Assembly (NCBI RefSeq): GCF_030345075.1
Contig: NZ_CP128361.1
Span: 3,038,001-3,102,000 of the forward strand
DNA length: 64,000 bases
Direction: 5' to 3'
Source: Solwaraspora sp. WMMA2065
GTDB lineage: Bacteria; Actinomycetota; Actinomycetes; Mycobacteriales; Micromonosporaceae
Positions 8,411 through 16,856 of this stretch are shown piece by piece. The position numbers and the translations under genes are program-made. How positions within the stretch are numbered: the stretch's first letter is position 1; each line of letters opens with the position of its first letter. A model generated the notes under the pieces. That model had not been told where the DNA came from. It made no database searches and saw only the letters and a list, made by a program, of their open reading frames with translations.

Positions 8411-10931
8411 CCCGGTCGCCGGCCCAGTCCCCGGGCGGCACCCCGTCGACCCCCATCGCCGCCGGAGCGAGAAACTCCAGGTCCGGCCGGGGCATCCCGG
8501 TCGCCAGGTCGGCCAACGCGGCACCGATCGCCGGGCCGAACTTGAACCCGTGCCCGGAGCAGGCCGCCGCGACCAGCGCCTGCGGATGCGCCGGCAACGC
8601 CCCGACCGCGAACCGGTTGCCCGGCGCCATGGTGTAGCGGCAGGCCAGTTCTGCGGTGACCGGGCCGTCGGCGGCCGGCAGGAAACGACGGGCGACGGAG
8701 AGCAACTCGGCCCGCTCGGTGGCGGTCACCGGACCGGGCGGCCGGCTCAGGTCGTCGACCGGACCATGGTCGAATCCCACCTTGACGGCGTCCGGACCGT
8801 GCGCCGGGATGCCGTAGAGCAGACCGACGCCGGGGACGTCGACCGAGAACGGGCCGAGCGCCGGCGGGGCCAGCAGCGCCGGGGTGGACGAGCCGATGTG
8901 GATGTTGACGATCCGCACGGTGGTCAACCGGCTGGCGAACTCCGGCACCAGGTCGGCGGTCCACGGTCCGGCACAGATGACCAGCCGGTCGGCGAGCAGG
9001 TCACCGGAGTCGGTATGTACCCGGACCCCGGCACCGTCCGGGTGCCAACCGGTCACCCGGCAGCCGTCGCGACGGTGCACCCCGGCGGCCCTACCGAGCC
9101 CGGTCAGCGCGTCCATCGCGGCGGCGGCGTCGATCACGCCGGCCGCCGGATCGTGTACGGCCACCATGTCGGCCCCGAGCACCAGGCCCGGCGCGATGCC
9201 GGCGGCCTGGTTGGCGTCGACCAGGACACAGTCCGGCCCGCGCAGGGTGCCGCTGGTCCGGGCCGGTCGGGCGTACAGGCCGCCGACAGTGCTGACCAAC
9301 CGGCGACCGGCGGCCTGTTCCAGCTCGCGCCAACCGGTGTACGCGCGGTCCACCAGGTCGTCCCAGACCGGCGACGGATAGGCGCGACGGATCATCCGGG
9401 TCTGTCCGTGTGACGATCCTTCCGTGTGCCCGGCCGGCAGCCGGTCAAGCTGGATCACCCGGACACCGCGTGCGACGAGTGCCCAGGCCGCGCTGCGTCC
9501 GTGGACGCCGGCACCGATGACGATCACGTCGGCCCGGCGGTCTGCACCGGTCAGCAGCGCGGGAGCCGGGCCCGGCGCTGGCGGCACCGGCGGCACAGCG
9601 TCCGGCGTGGCAGTCGCCGTCGGTGGCGTCGGTACGCCGGTGGCCGCCGGGCGGGCCAGTCGGGCGAGCAGCGCGTCCACCTCGGTGTCGTCGTTGTAGA
9701 CGTGCACGGAGGCTCGGACCACCGCAGGCAGGCCGCGCCGACCCAGGTCCCACTGGCCGTGGCTGGCCGGCACGGCGACCAGGTGCAGGCCGGCGGCGCG
9801 CAACGTGCGTACCGTGGTGGCCGGCTCCTCGCCGTCGCGGACGAAGGTGACGATGCCACCGCCGGCCGCCGGCGGGTCGACCACGGTCACTCCGGGCAGC
9901 TCGGCCAGCCCGGCCCGCAGCCGGGCGGCCAACTGGCTGACGTACGCCGAGATGGCGTCGACGCCGAGGGCAAGCGCCTCGGTCAGCGCGGCGCCCAGGC
10001 CGAGCCGCAACGCGTGCGACGCCTCCCAGGTCTCGTACCGTCGGGCACCGGGCAGCAGGTCGTACTCCTCGTCGCCGGTCCATCGGGCCCCGCGTACGTC
10101 CGGGGTCAACGGACGGGCGCGTTCACGCAGCGCCGGGTCGAGATAGAGCAGCCCGGTGCCGCGCGGTCCACGCAGGAACTTGCGGCCGGTGGCGACCAGG
10201 ATGTCGGCGTGCATCGCGCCGACGTCGACGGGCAGTTGGCCGACCGACTGGGTGGCGTCGACCAGCAGCGGTACGCCGGCAGCGGCGACCCGGGCGCCGA
10301 TCTGCGCGACCGGTTCGATCAGCGCCGACGAGGTCGGTACGTGGGCGACAGTGACCAGCGCGGCCGGCTGCCGCAGCGCCTGCTCCAACTGGTGCAGGTC
10401 GACGCCGCCCGAGTCGTCGGTGGGCAGCACCTCGACGCTGATGCCCCGGGCGCGGCGCAGCTCGAGCAGGTGCAGTGCCGAGCTGACGTAGCTGGACGCG
10501 GAGGCGAGGATCCGGTCGCCGGGGCCGAGCCGCAGCGCGTCGATCGCCCGGTGCCACGCCACGGTGGCACTCTCCACCAGGGCGATGTCCTCTCCTGTCG
10601 CGCCGAGCAGCCGGCCAGCCAGGTGGTAGACGTCGGCGGTCCGCTCGGCGGCGGCCTCGGCCGCCTCGTAGCCGCCGAGCCGCGACTCGAGCCGCAGGTG
10701 GTCGATGACCGTGTCGAGTACGGCGAGGCTGGGCAGTGCGGCGCCGGCGGCGTTGAGGTGGTGGGCCAGGGTCGCGCCGGGAGTGGCGGCCCTCAGCGCC
10801 GCAGGGTCCAGCGTCAGCGCGCCCGCCGGCACAGACGCCGGGCCCAGCGGCACGGGCGCCGGGTCGGCGGGCTCCGCGACCGCACCCGCCGGCCCGGTCT
10901 GGGATGCAGAGTCTCTCAAGATGGATCCCAT
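8346..10931 (-). CDS. Fusion: class V PLP aminotransferase-like domain + sarcosine oxidase-like FAD domain
   Basis: One 861-residue polypeptide with two enzyme domains (numbering from the ATG at 10931). Residues about 35-425 are a class V aminotransferase/cysteine-desulfurase fold with the cofactor aspartate in LLVDATQSVGQ and the Schiff-base lysine (about 251) in ATGRKFLRGPRGTGLL. A Pro/Ala-rich linker (about 430-465) leads to a DAO-family flavoprotein with GxGxxG in DVIVIGAGVHGRSA. This domain keeps monomeric sarcosine oxidase signatures: SHGQTRMIRRAY, lysine about 717 in DAVKVGFDHG, the likely covalent-FAD cysteine about 764 in ACRYTMAPG, and CSGHGFKFGP. It is the last gene of the Rieske operon. 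A GTG at 10985 would add 18 residues; neither start has a clear ribosome site. The substrate is unknown. Confidence 0.88.
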   Translation of the reverse strand: MGSILRDSASQTGPAGAVAEPADPAPVPLGPASVPAGALTLDPAALRAATPGATLAHHLNAAGAALPSLAVLDTVIDHLRLESRLGGYEAAEAAAERTADVYHLAGRLLGATGEDIALVESATVAWHRAIDALRLGPGDRILASASSYVSSALHLLELRRARGISVEVLPTDDSGGVDLHQLEQALRQPAALVTVAHVPTSSALIEPVAQIGARVAAAGVPLLVDATQSVGQLPVDVGAMHADILVATGRKFLRGPRGTGLLYLDPALRERARPLTPDVRGARWTGDEEYDLLPGARRYETWEASHALRLGLGAALTEALALGVDAISAYVSQLAARLRAGLAELPGVTVVDPPAAGGGIVTFVRDGEEPATTVRTLRAAGLHLVAVPASHGQWDLGRRGLPAVVRASVHVYNDDTEVDALLARLARPAATGVPTPPTATATPDAVPPVPPAPGPAPALLTGADRRADVIVIGAGVHGRSAAWALVARGVRVIQLDRLPAGHTEGSSHGQTRMIRRAYPSPVWDDLVDRAYTGWRELEQAAGRRLVSTVGGLYARPARTSGTLRGPDCVLVDANQAAGIAPGLVLGADMVAVHDPAAGVIDAAAAMDALTGLGRAAGVHRRDGCRVTGWHPDGAGVRVHTDSGDLLADRLVICAGPWTADLVPEFASRLTTVRIVNIHIGSSTPALLAPPALGPFSVDVPGVGLLYGIPAHGPDAVKVGFDHGPVDDLSRPPGPVTATERAELLSVARRFLPAADGPVTAELACRYTMAPGNRFAVGALPAHPQALVAAACSGHGFKFGPAIGAALADLATGMPRPDLEFLAPAAMGVDGVPPGDWAGDRVNPGTPLPNAARTSEPTAHRR

Positions 10932-10991
10932 CGGTGATCGAGGCGGTGCCCGGTCCGGTCGACGGCACCTCGCCGGACCGGGCACCGCCGG

Positions 10992-12446
10992 TCAGAGCGC
11001 GACGACGACGCCCTTGCGCTCGCAGTACGAATGCAGGGCTTCGTCGCCCAAATCCCGGCCCAGACCGGAGTCCCCGACCCCGCCGAAGGACAGCGCCGGG
11101 TCGAAGATGTTGTACGTGTTCACCCAGACCGTGCCGACCCGCAGCACGGCCGCCATCCGGTGTGCCCGGGACAGGTCCCGGGTCCACACCCCGGCGGCCA
11201 GCCCGTACGACGTGTCGTTGCCGATCGCGACCGCCTCGTCCTCATCGTCGAAGGCGATCACCCCGGTCACCGGCCCGAAGATCTCCTCCCGGGCGATGGC
11301 CATGTCATTGCGTACCCCGGTGAACAGGGTCGGCTCGACGAAGTAGCCGGGCCGGTCCGGCACCCCGCCGCCGACCGCGACCGTGGCCCCTTCCCGGATG
11401 CCGGTCTCGATGTACGACAGCACCTGCTGGCGCTGCTCCTCGGAGACCAGCGGGCCGACGGTCACCCCGCCGTCCAGTCCGTTGCCCAGCGGCACCCGGC
11501 GGGTCGCTGCGGCCAGCCGCTCGGTCATCTCGTCCAGGATCGACCGCTGCACCAGCAGCCGGCTGCCGGCGGTGCACATCTGCCCGGAGTGGCCGAACGA
11601 CGCCCGCATCGCGGTCAGCACCGCGGCGTCCAGGTCGGCGTCGGCGAAGACAATGTTCGGGCTCTTCCCACCCAACTCCAGGGTGAGCCGTTTCGTCGTC
11701 GCCGCCGCGCCGGCCATCACCAACCGGCCCACCTCAGTGGAGCCGGTGAACGACACCTTCGCCACGCCCGGGTGGGCGACCAGCGCCGCGCCGACCTCGC
11801 CGTCGCCGGTGAGCACGTTGAACACCCCCGGCGGCACGCCGGCCTCGGCGGCCAGGGCGGCCACCCGCAACATGGTCAGCGGGGTCTGCTCGGCCGGCTT
11901 GACCACCACCGGGCAGCCGGCGGCCAGCGCCGGGGCGATCTTGAAACAGCCGGTCATGATCGGAAAGTTCCACGGCAGGATCAGCGCCGCCACACCGACC
12001 GGCTCCAGCACCGTGTAGACGTGGTGGCCGCCGCCGTCGATCGGCACGACGGTGCCGGTCAGCCTGCTGGTCGCCCCGGCGAAGTGCCGGAACGCCCGGG
12101 CCGCCGCGCCGGTGTCGGCCCGGGAACGTTCGATCGGCTTGCCGTTGTCCCGGGTCTCCAGCACCGCCAACTCCTCGAGGTGCGCCTCGATCAGGTCGGC
12201 GAGCCGGTGCAGCACCCGGGTGCGCTCCAGCGGAGCCAGACCGCTCCACCGCCGGTCGGCGTACGCCCGGGTGGCGGCGGCCACCGCCGCGTCCACGTCC
12301 TCGGCGGTGGCCTGGGCGACCCGGCTGATCACCGCGCCGGTGGACGGGTCACGCACCTCGATCAGCGCGCGCCCACCGGGGGCGATCCACCCGCCGTCGA
12401 CGTGGAACGGCTCCAGGTCGGCCAGCGGGGCGACAGACGACGTCAT
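10992..12446 (-). CDS. NAD(P)-dependent aldehyde dehydrogenase
   Basis: A 484-residue ALDH superfamily enzyme with all catalytic residues: the oxyanion asparagine in LPWNFPIM, the cofactor motif FTGSTEVG, general base Glu257 in LELGGKSPN, and nucleophile Cys291 in GQMCTAGSR. It is closest in style to betaine-aldehyde and gamma-aminobutyraldehyde-type dehydrogenases, and would oxidise an aldehyde produced by an amine oxidase to the acid. The ATG at 12446 lies 12 bp after the ligase stop with a GAGGGAG ribosome site, and its own stop is within a few bases of the next gene, so it is the third gene of a four-gene operon. Cellular location is the cytoplasm. Confidence 0.95.
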   Translation of the reverse strand: MTSSVAPLADLEPFHVDGGWIAPGGRALIEVRDPSTGAVISRVAQATAEDVDAAVAAATRAYADRRWSGLAPLERTRVLHRLADLIEAHLEELAVLETRDNGKPIERSRADTGAAARAFRHFAGATSRLTGTVVPIDGGGHHVYTVLEPVGVAALILPWNFPIMTGCFKIAPALAAGCPVVVKPAEQTPLTMLRVAALAAEAGVPPGVFNVLTGDGEVGAALVAHPGVAKVSFTGSTEVGRLVMAGAAATTKRLTLELGGKSPNIVFADADLDAAVLTAMRASFGHSGQMCTAGSRLLVQRSILDEMTERLAAATRRVPLGNGLDGGVTVGPLVSEEQRQQVLSYIETGIREGATVAVGGGVPDRPGYFVEPTLFTGVRNDMAIAREEIFGPVTGVIAFDDEDEAVAIGNDTSYGLAAGVWTRDLSRAHRMAAVLRVGTVWVNTYNIFDPALSFGGVGDSGLGRDLGDEALHSYCERKGVVVAL

Positions 12447-12458
12447 CGGGCTACTCCC

Positions 12459-13991
12459 TCAGATCAGATCGAAGTACTCGCGCTGCTCCCAGTCGGAGAC
12501 GTGCGCGAGGTAGCGGGCGAACTCGCGGCGCTTGAGCGTCGCGTACCAGGAGATCACCGGGGCGCCGAGCGCGGCGGTGAACGCCGGATCGGCCTCCAGC
12601 GCGGTCAGCGCCTCGGCCAGCGAGGCCGGCAGCCGGGGCGCGTCGGCGGCGTACGGATCCTGCACCGCCGGCGGCGGGGCGAGCCGCCGGTCGATCCCGT
12701 CCAGGCCACTGACCAGCTGCGACGCGATATACAGGTACGGATTGGCGGCCGGCTCGCCGCACCGGTTCTCCAGCCGTACGCCGGTGTCGGAGCCGGCACC
12801 GACGGCCCGGACCATAGCCCCCTTGTTGTCGACCCCCCAGGCCACCCGGTCCGGCGCGAGGGAAAACGGCAGGTAGCGCTTGTAGCCGTTGACCGTCGGG
12901 GTGGCGAAGGCGGCTGCCGCACCGGCGTGCTCCAGCAGACCGGCGAGGTAGTGCCCGGCGACCGGGGAGAGCGCCTCCCCCGGCGTGACCGGGTCGAACG
13001 CCGCCGTGCCGGTGGCCAGCTCGCGCAGCGACTGGTGCAGGTGCCACCCGGTGGAGGCGGTCTGGGCACCGGCCGGGCGGGACATGAACGTGGCGTGGTA
13101 GCCGTGCCGGCGGCAGAGCTGGCGGATCGCCGAGCGGGCCAGCAGCACCTGGTCGGCGGCGACCGCCGCGTCCCCGGCGGTCATGGTGATCTCGAACTGG
13201 CTCGGCCCGAACTCCAGCTCCAGGGAGCGCAGCGGCAGGTCGAGCCGGGTCAGCCCGTGGTGCAGCAGTTGGACGACCTCGTCGGCGCGGTCCAGCCCGT
13301 CCTCGTGCAGCAGTTGCGCGCCCCGGCTCAGCGGCCGGGCGCCGCTGGCCCGGCCGGGCGCACCCGGCCGGCCGACCTGGTCGTCGTCGAGCCCGCCGTC
13401 GGTGGGACCGTCGGTGGCGAAGACGTGGAACTCCAGCTCGGCGCCGACGGTCATCGCGTACCCGGCGGCGGCCAACCGGTCGAGCTGCGTGCGCAGCAGG
13501 CCACGGGTGCAGAACGGCACCGCGGCACCGTCGGGGAACCGCAGGTCGCACAGCAACCAGCCGGTCCGTGGCGCCCACGGCAGCACCCGGAACGTGGTCG
13601 GGTCGGGCACCAGCACGATGTCCCCGGCACCGGCGAACCCGCTCACCCCGACGCCGGTGTCGGCGGCGAAGACCGGGAAGACCGACGCGCCGGACGGGTC
13701 CTTGAGCAGCAGCGACGACGGCGCGGTCACGCCGGACCGCAGTGCCGTGGCGGCGGCTTCCCGGGTCAGCGTCTTGCCACGCAGCACGCCGTGCTGGTCG
13801 GCGAAAGAGAACCGGATCAGCTCGATACCGAGCTCGTCGACGACCCGGCGCAGCTGGCCGGCGGCGGCGTACTGGGTGTCGGTCCACAGCTGGTGACGGT
13901 CGATGAAGCCGCCCCGGTCGGCGGCGAGCATCGGCACCACGCGGCGGCCGTCCCCGCCGTCGGCGACGGGCCGTTCGTCGAGGCTACGCAT
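12459..13991 (-). CDS. Glutamine synthetase-family ligase (gamma-glutamyl-amine ligase-like)
   Basis: A 510-residue member of the glutamine synthetase superfamily, which joins glutamate to ammonia or to an amine using ATP. The metal-binding segments are present (GAELEFHVF; ELEFGPSQFEI), as are the ATP/glutamate-site segments GWHLHQSL, NGYKRYLPFSL and RLENRCGEP. The adenylylation loop of housekeeping GlnA is not evident. Proteins of this branch include gamma-glutamylputrescine synthetase (PuuA), IpuC and the aniline ligases. Its position beside an oxygenase, an aldehyde dehydrogenase and a DAO-type oxidase supports a catabolic, not nitrogen-assimilatory, role. The ATG at 13991 overlaps the Rieske stop by eight bases; a longer frame starting at 14078 lies inside that gene and is less likely. 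Confidence 0.88.
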   Translation of the reverse strand: MRSLDERPVADGGDGRRVVPMLAADRGGFIDRHQLWTDTQYAAAGQLRRVVDELGIELIRFSFADQHGVLRGKTLTREAAATALRSGVTAPSSLLLKDPSGASVFPVFAADTGVGVSGFAGAGDIVLVPDPTTFRVLPWAPRTGWLLCDLRFPDGAAVPFCTRGLLRTQLDRLAAAGYAMTVGAELEFHVFATDGPTDGGLDDDQVGRPGAPGRASGARPLSRGAQLLHEDGLDRADEVVQLLHHGLTRLDLPLRSLELEFGPSQFEITMTAGDAAVAADQVLLARSAIRQLCRRHGYHATFMSRPAGAQTASTGWHLHQSLRELATGTAAFDPVTPGEALSPVAGHYLAGLLEHAGAAAAFATPTVNGYKRYLPFSLAPDRVAWGVDNKGAMVRAVGAGSDTGVRLENRCGEPAANPYLYIASQLVSGLDGIDRRLAPPPAVQDPYAADAPRLPASLAEALTALEADPAFTAALGAPVISWYATLKRREFARYLAHVSDWEQREYFDLI

Positions 13992-15345
13992 CGCCGGCCG
14001 CCGACCGCGTCGGAGCGCCGACCGCCGACCGCGACGGGGTGCCGGCCCACGGGGAGCCGGCCCGCCGCTGCGCCTCACGTTCGCGCCAGGTCTGCTCCCA
14101 GCCGTCGGTCGGGGCCACGGTGTCGACGGCGAGCGGGCCGGTCAGCTCGGCGGCCGCAGCCTCGTCGGCCGGGCGGGCCGGGACCGGGTTGCCGGCCTCG
14201 AAGGCGTCAATGGCGCGCAGCAGCAGCCGGCGGTTCGCGGTCACCGCCCGGTCGGAGACACCGAGTCGCTCCACGGTGCGGTCCTGGATCGGGCCCATGC
14301 TCTCCACCGCCCACTGGTCGTGGACGTTGATGTCCAGCCCCATTCCGGTGTAGGTCAGGTCCCGCTGCTCGGCCGGGTCGAAGCCCCAGTTGTTGGCCCG
14401 GTTGCGCAGCGGCCGGTAGTCCGGCAGGGAGACCTCGTCGAGCCGCTGGGCGAGCAGGGTCTGCTTGTCGGTCGGCTCGGCGAAGTCGTAAAAGATCATG
14501 TACCAGTAGTGGTGGTAGTCGTCGATCGGCACGTGCCACTGGCAGAAAACCTTGTCGTTGCCGAACGGGACCACGAACGCGTTGGGGAAGACCAGGTTCG
14601 TGATGCGTACGTGGCGGATCTCGTCGGTGAGCTGGCGCAGCGCGTACACCCGCAGGCCGTGCTCGGCCTGCTCGACCTCGATGTCCGGCCGGTAGGCGTC
14701 GCCGACCAGCTTGGACAGCTTCTGCCCGGTGCCGGCGACCTCCTCGCTGAACTGCTGGCCGTAGACGTCGCGCGGATCCTCGTCGATGAACCGGTGCAGG
14801 AACGAGACGTGGCTGGGGTCGATGCCGCCCTCGACGCCCTGCAGCCAGTTGCACTCCCACAGCCCTTTGAAGGCGAAGGTGTACTCGTCGGGTGCCTGGA
14901 AGCAGTCGTAGTGCGGCATCGGCGGCGGGTCGCCCTCGCCGAGGTAGGCGAAGACGATGCCGTTGCGCTCGACGCACGGGTAGCTGGGGATGCGCACCTT
15001 GCTGGCGAAGGTGCTGTGCGGCGGCTCGGCCGGCTGCTCCAGGCAGCGCCCGTCCGGCCCGTACAGCCAACCGTGGTAGAGGCAGCGCAGCCCGCCGTCC
15101 TCGTGCCGGCCGTACGCCAGGTCGACGCCCCGGTGCGCGCAGAACCGCCCGACCAGCGACCAGCCGCCGTCGGCCTGCTTGAACAGCACCAGGTCCTCGC
15201 CGAGCAGCCGGACCGGTTTGACCGGCCGCTGCGGGTCCATCTCCGACACCAGCGCCGCCGGCTGCCAGTACGCGCGCATCAGCCGGCCGAGCGGTGTGCC
15301 CGGCCCGGAGCGGGTGATCCGCTCGTTCTCCTCGCGCCGCAGCAT
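13984..15345 (-). CDS. Rieske non-heme iron oxygenase, alpha subunit
   Basis: A 453-residue Rieske oxygenase of the phthalate-4,5-dioxygenase/LigX-like group, beginning MLRREENERITRSGPGTP as that group does. The [2Fe-2S] cluster ligands are Cys69, His71, Cys88 and His91 (FCAHRG and CLYHGW). The mononuclear iron site shows His179 and His184 in DPSHVSFLHR. It would hydroxylate or O/N-dealkylate its substrate. A separate reductase is needed to feed electrons and none is encoded in the visible cluster, so one must come from elsewhere. It is the first gene of the operon, with a GAGAGGGG ribosome site and the TTGGATCCAA operator 38-48 bp upstream. Confidence 0.92.
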   Translation of the reverse strand: MLRREENERITRSGPGTPLGRLMRAYWQPAALVSEMDPQRPVKPVRLLGEDLVLFKQADGGWSLVGRFCAHRGVDLAYGRHEDGGLRCLYHGWLYGPDGRCLEQPAEPPHSTFASKVRIPSYPCVERNGIVFAYLGEGDPPPMPHYDCFQAPDEYTFAFKGLWECNWLQGVEGGIDPSHVSFLHRFIDEDPRDVYGQQFSEEVAGTGQKLSKLVGDAYRPDIEVEQAEHGLRVYALRQLTDEIRHVRITNLVFPNAFVVPFGNDKVFCQWHVPIDDYHHYWYMIFYDFAEPTDKQTLLAQRLDEVSLPDYRPLRNRANNWGFDPAEQRDLTYTGMGLDINVHDQWAVESMGPIQDRTVERLGVSDRAVTANRRLLLRAIDAFEAGNPVPARPADEAAAAELTGPLAVDTVAPTDGWEQTWREREAQRRAGSPWAGTPSRSAVGAPTRSAAGDA

Positions 15346-15369
15346 GGCACCCCTCTCAGCTAGGCATCC

Positions 15370-15393
15370 GATCCAGCATGCATTGGATCCAAT
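15370..15393. promoter_or_regulatory. GntR-type operator of the Rieske operon
   Basis: ATTGGATCCAAT (15382-15393) is a perfect 12-bp palindrome, 37 bp upstream of the Rieske start. An additional half site GATCCA lies at 15370-15375. It is the third instance of the core dyad shared with the importer operon and the amine oxidase/gntR region, which ties the three transcription units into one predicted regulon. Confidence 0.7.
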
Positions 15394-15456
15394 CCTGGCA
15401 TAGATGTGGGCGGCGCGATAGTTGCAGCATCCCGCTATCTGCGGAATCGCGGACGG

Positions 15457-15780
15457 TCACTCCAGCGTCACCGCCGGTCCGCTCGATCTGCTGGCGCTCG
15501 CCCGCACCACGAACCGGTCAGCGCCGACCCACGCCCGGACCAGCGCCGACACCAGCACGTCGGCCAGCCGCAACCGGCGGGCCAGGCGGAACAACCCGGA
15601 CGACCGACCGGCGAACAGCGGCCACGTCAAAGCCCTGGAGTCGAGGCACATCCGGGTGGTGGCCCGGATCCCGTGACGGGCCGCCAGGACATGCTGGTCC
15701 GAGAACGGAAAAGGGAAGACGGTACGGCGACCGACCCCGGGCAACTCGACCCGCGTCCGACGCGGCCAGCACCGGCCGTG
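15457..15780 (-). pseudogene. Remnant of a saccharopine dehydrogenase-like gene (3' part)
   Basis: A reading frame without a convincing start ends at 15457. It contains VELPGVGRRTVFPFPFSDQH, TTRMCLDSRALTW and VGADRFVVRASA, which resemble the C-terminal part of actinobacterial saccharopine-dehydrogenase-type reductases. The N-terminal Rossmann domain is absent, and just upstream the sequence turns into a LysR remnant on the other strand. I recognise the family only from these short stretches, so the identification is tentative. It lies directly behind the Rieske promoter in a decayed region. Confidence 0.35.
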
Positions 15781-15799
15781 CGCACCGACGCGGTCGCGG

Positions 15800-16170
15800 C
15801 CTGCTCGACGATCCACCGCACCGAGTCACGACCGTGCGGGTCGCCGGTGCCGAGCATCAGCGCCAACACCACCCTCGTACCGGCGGCGATCAGCCGGTTC
15901 CGCGCCCGGCACCCGGACGTCTTCGGCCGATCCTGCTGGTGTCGCACCCGCTGCTGTCGCGCCCGCCGTCGGCGACGGGGTCGACCTGACGGACGAGGAG
16001 CTGCTGGTCGCCCTCCCCGCCGGGCACAGGCTGGCCGGCGTCGACCGGGTACGGCTGACCGACCTGGCCGGCGAGACGTGGATCGACTGCGCGTACCCGG
16101 GCTGTCTGGGGCCGCTGACCGCACTGGCCGACGCCCTCGGCGGCCCGCCCCGGATCGCCTTCCACTGCGT
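15800..16170 (+). pseudogene. LysR-type regulator pseudogene, left part
   Basis: Pieces of a LysR effector-binding domain occur in shifting frames: TVRVAGA, then ISANTTLVPAAISRFRARHP, then LLVSHPLLSRPPS, then DLTDEELLVALPAGHRLAG and WIDCAYPGCLGPLTAL up to RIAFHCV. At least two frameshifts separate them, and no DNA-binding helix-turn-helix is found upstream. The frame breaks at about 16170, where a tnpB element begins, and continues at 16857. It cannot make a functional regulator. Confidence 0.65.
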
Positions 16171-16260
16171 TGACTTCCTCCCCGCCCTGAAGGGACGGGG
16201 ATTCCCTGGGTCGCCCCAGGGGGTTCCTGCTTCACCGACGACCGCCCCGTCCGAGAGGAG
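16169..16260 (-). ncRNA. Right end of the tnpB element, predicted omega-RNA 3' region
   Basis: On the minus strand the element ends with the typical IS1341/IS605 right end: GGAATCCCCGTCCC, a short loop, AGGGCGGGG, then AGGAAGTCAAC. The hairpin spans 16180-16200. In TnpB systems this segment is the scaffold of the guide RNA, and the guide is read from the flanking DNA. The first 16 bases beyond the element would be GCAGTGGAAGGCGATC, that is, LysR sequence. Transcription is not shown, and the truncated TnpB is unlikely to be active. Confidence 0.5.
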
Positions 16261-16856
16261 GACTCCCGGTGAGGTCTCACACCGCCTCCACAGGCAGTCA
16301 CGGAGAGCCCCTCCGCGAGAATGTTCCGGGCCGCGTTCACGTCCCGGTCATGGGCCTGCCCGCACCGGCAGGTCCACGACCGGACCGCCAACGGCAGGTG
16401 TTCAGCCAGTACGCCACAGCCCGAGCACAGTCGGGTCGACGGGAACCAGCGGTCCACGACCACCAGATCCCGGCCGTACCAGTCCGCTCTGTACCCCAGC
16501 ATGCTGCGGAACTGCCGCCAGCCCGCGTCCGAGACGGCGCGGGCCAGACTGTGACTGGCCATCATGTTGCGGACGGCCAGGTCCTCGATCACGATCGTCT
16601 GGGTTTCACGAACGAGCCGGGTGGTCAACTTGTGCAGGTGGTCGCGGCGGCGGTCGGCGATCCGGGCATGAACCCGGGCCACCGCCAGCCGGGCCTTGGC
16701 CCGGTTCGCCGAGCCTCTGGCCTTGCGTGCGAGGTTCCGCTGGGCCCGGGCCAGCCGCCGCCGGTCACGGCGTTCATGCCCCGGGTTGGGGATCTTCTCC
16801 CCGGTGGACAGGGTGAACAGGCTGTCGAGGCCGGCGTCGACCCCCACCACGGCGTC
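16171..16856 (-). mobile_element. tnpB: IS605/IS1341-type element remnant with N-terminally truncated tnpB
   Basis: The minus strand encodes the C-terminal half of a TnpB RNA-guided nuclease. It has the first RuvC aspartate in VVGVDAGLDSL, the glutamate in IVIEDLAVRNM, a four-cysteine zinc finger (CSGCG and CRCGQ) and the last RuvC aspartate in DRDVNAARNIL, followed by the usual tail VKQEPPGATQGIPVP. The catalytic triad survives, but about half of the protein, including the N-terminal wedge domain, is missing and no start or left end is visible. No TnpA is present. The insertion sits inside the LysR pseudogene. Deleting 16171-16856 rejoins TGCGT to TGATGACTGG and restores the LysR frame VDDWHGKQ. 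Confidence 0.8.

Noticed and set aside
10921-10931. ATGGATCCCAT as a fourth GntR operator
   Set aside because: Only the GGATCC core is symmetric; the flanks do not match TTGGATCCAA and it covers the start codon of the fusion gene inside an operon.
11031-14330. A 1,099-codon open frame on the plus strand
   Set aside because: It is antisense to the aldehyde dehydrogenase, ligase and Rieske genes, whose cofactor motifs are intact, and its translation is low-complexity His/Arg/Gly-rich. Long antisense frames are normal in very GC-rich DNA.
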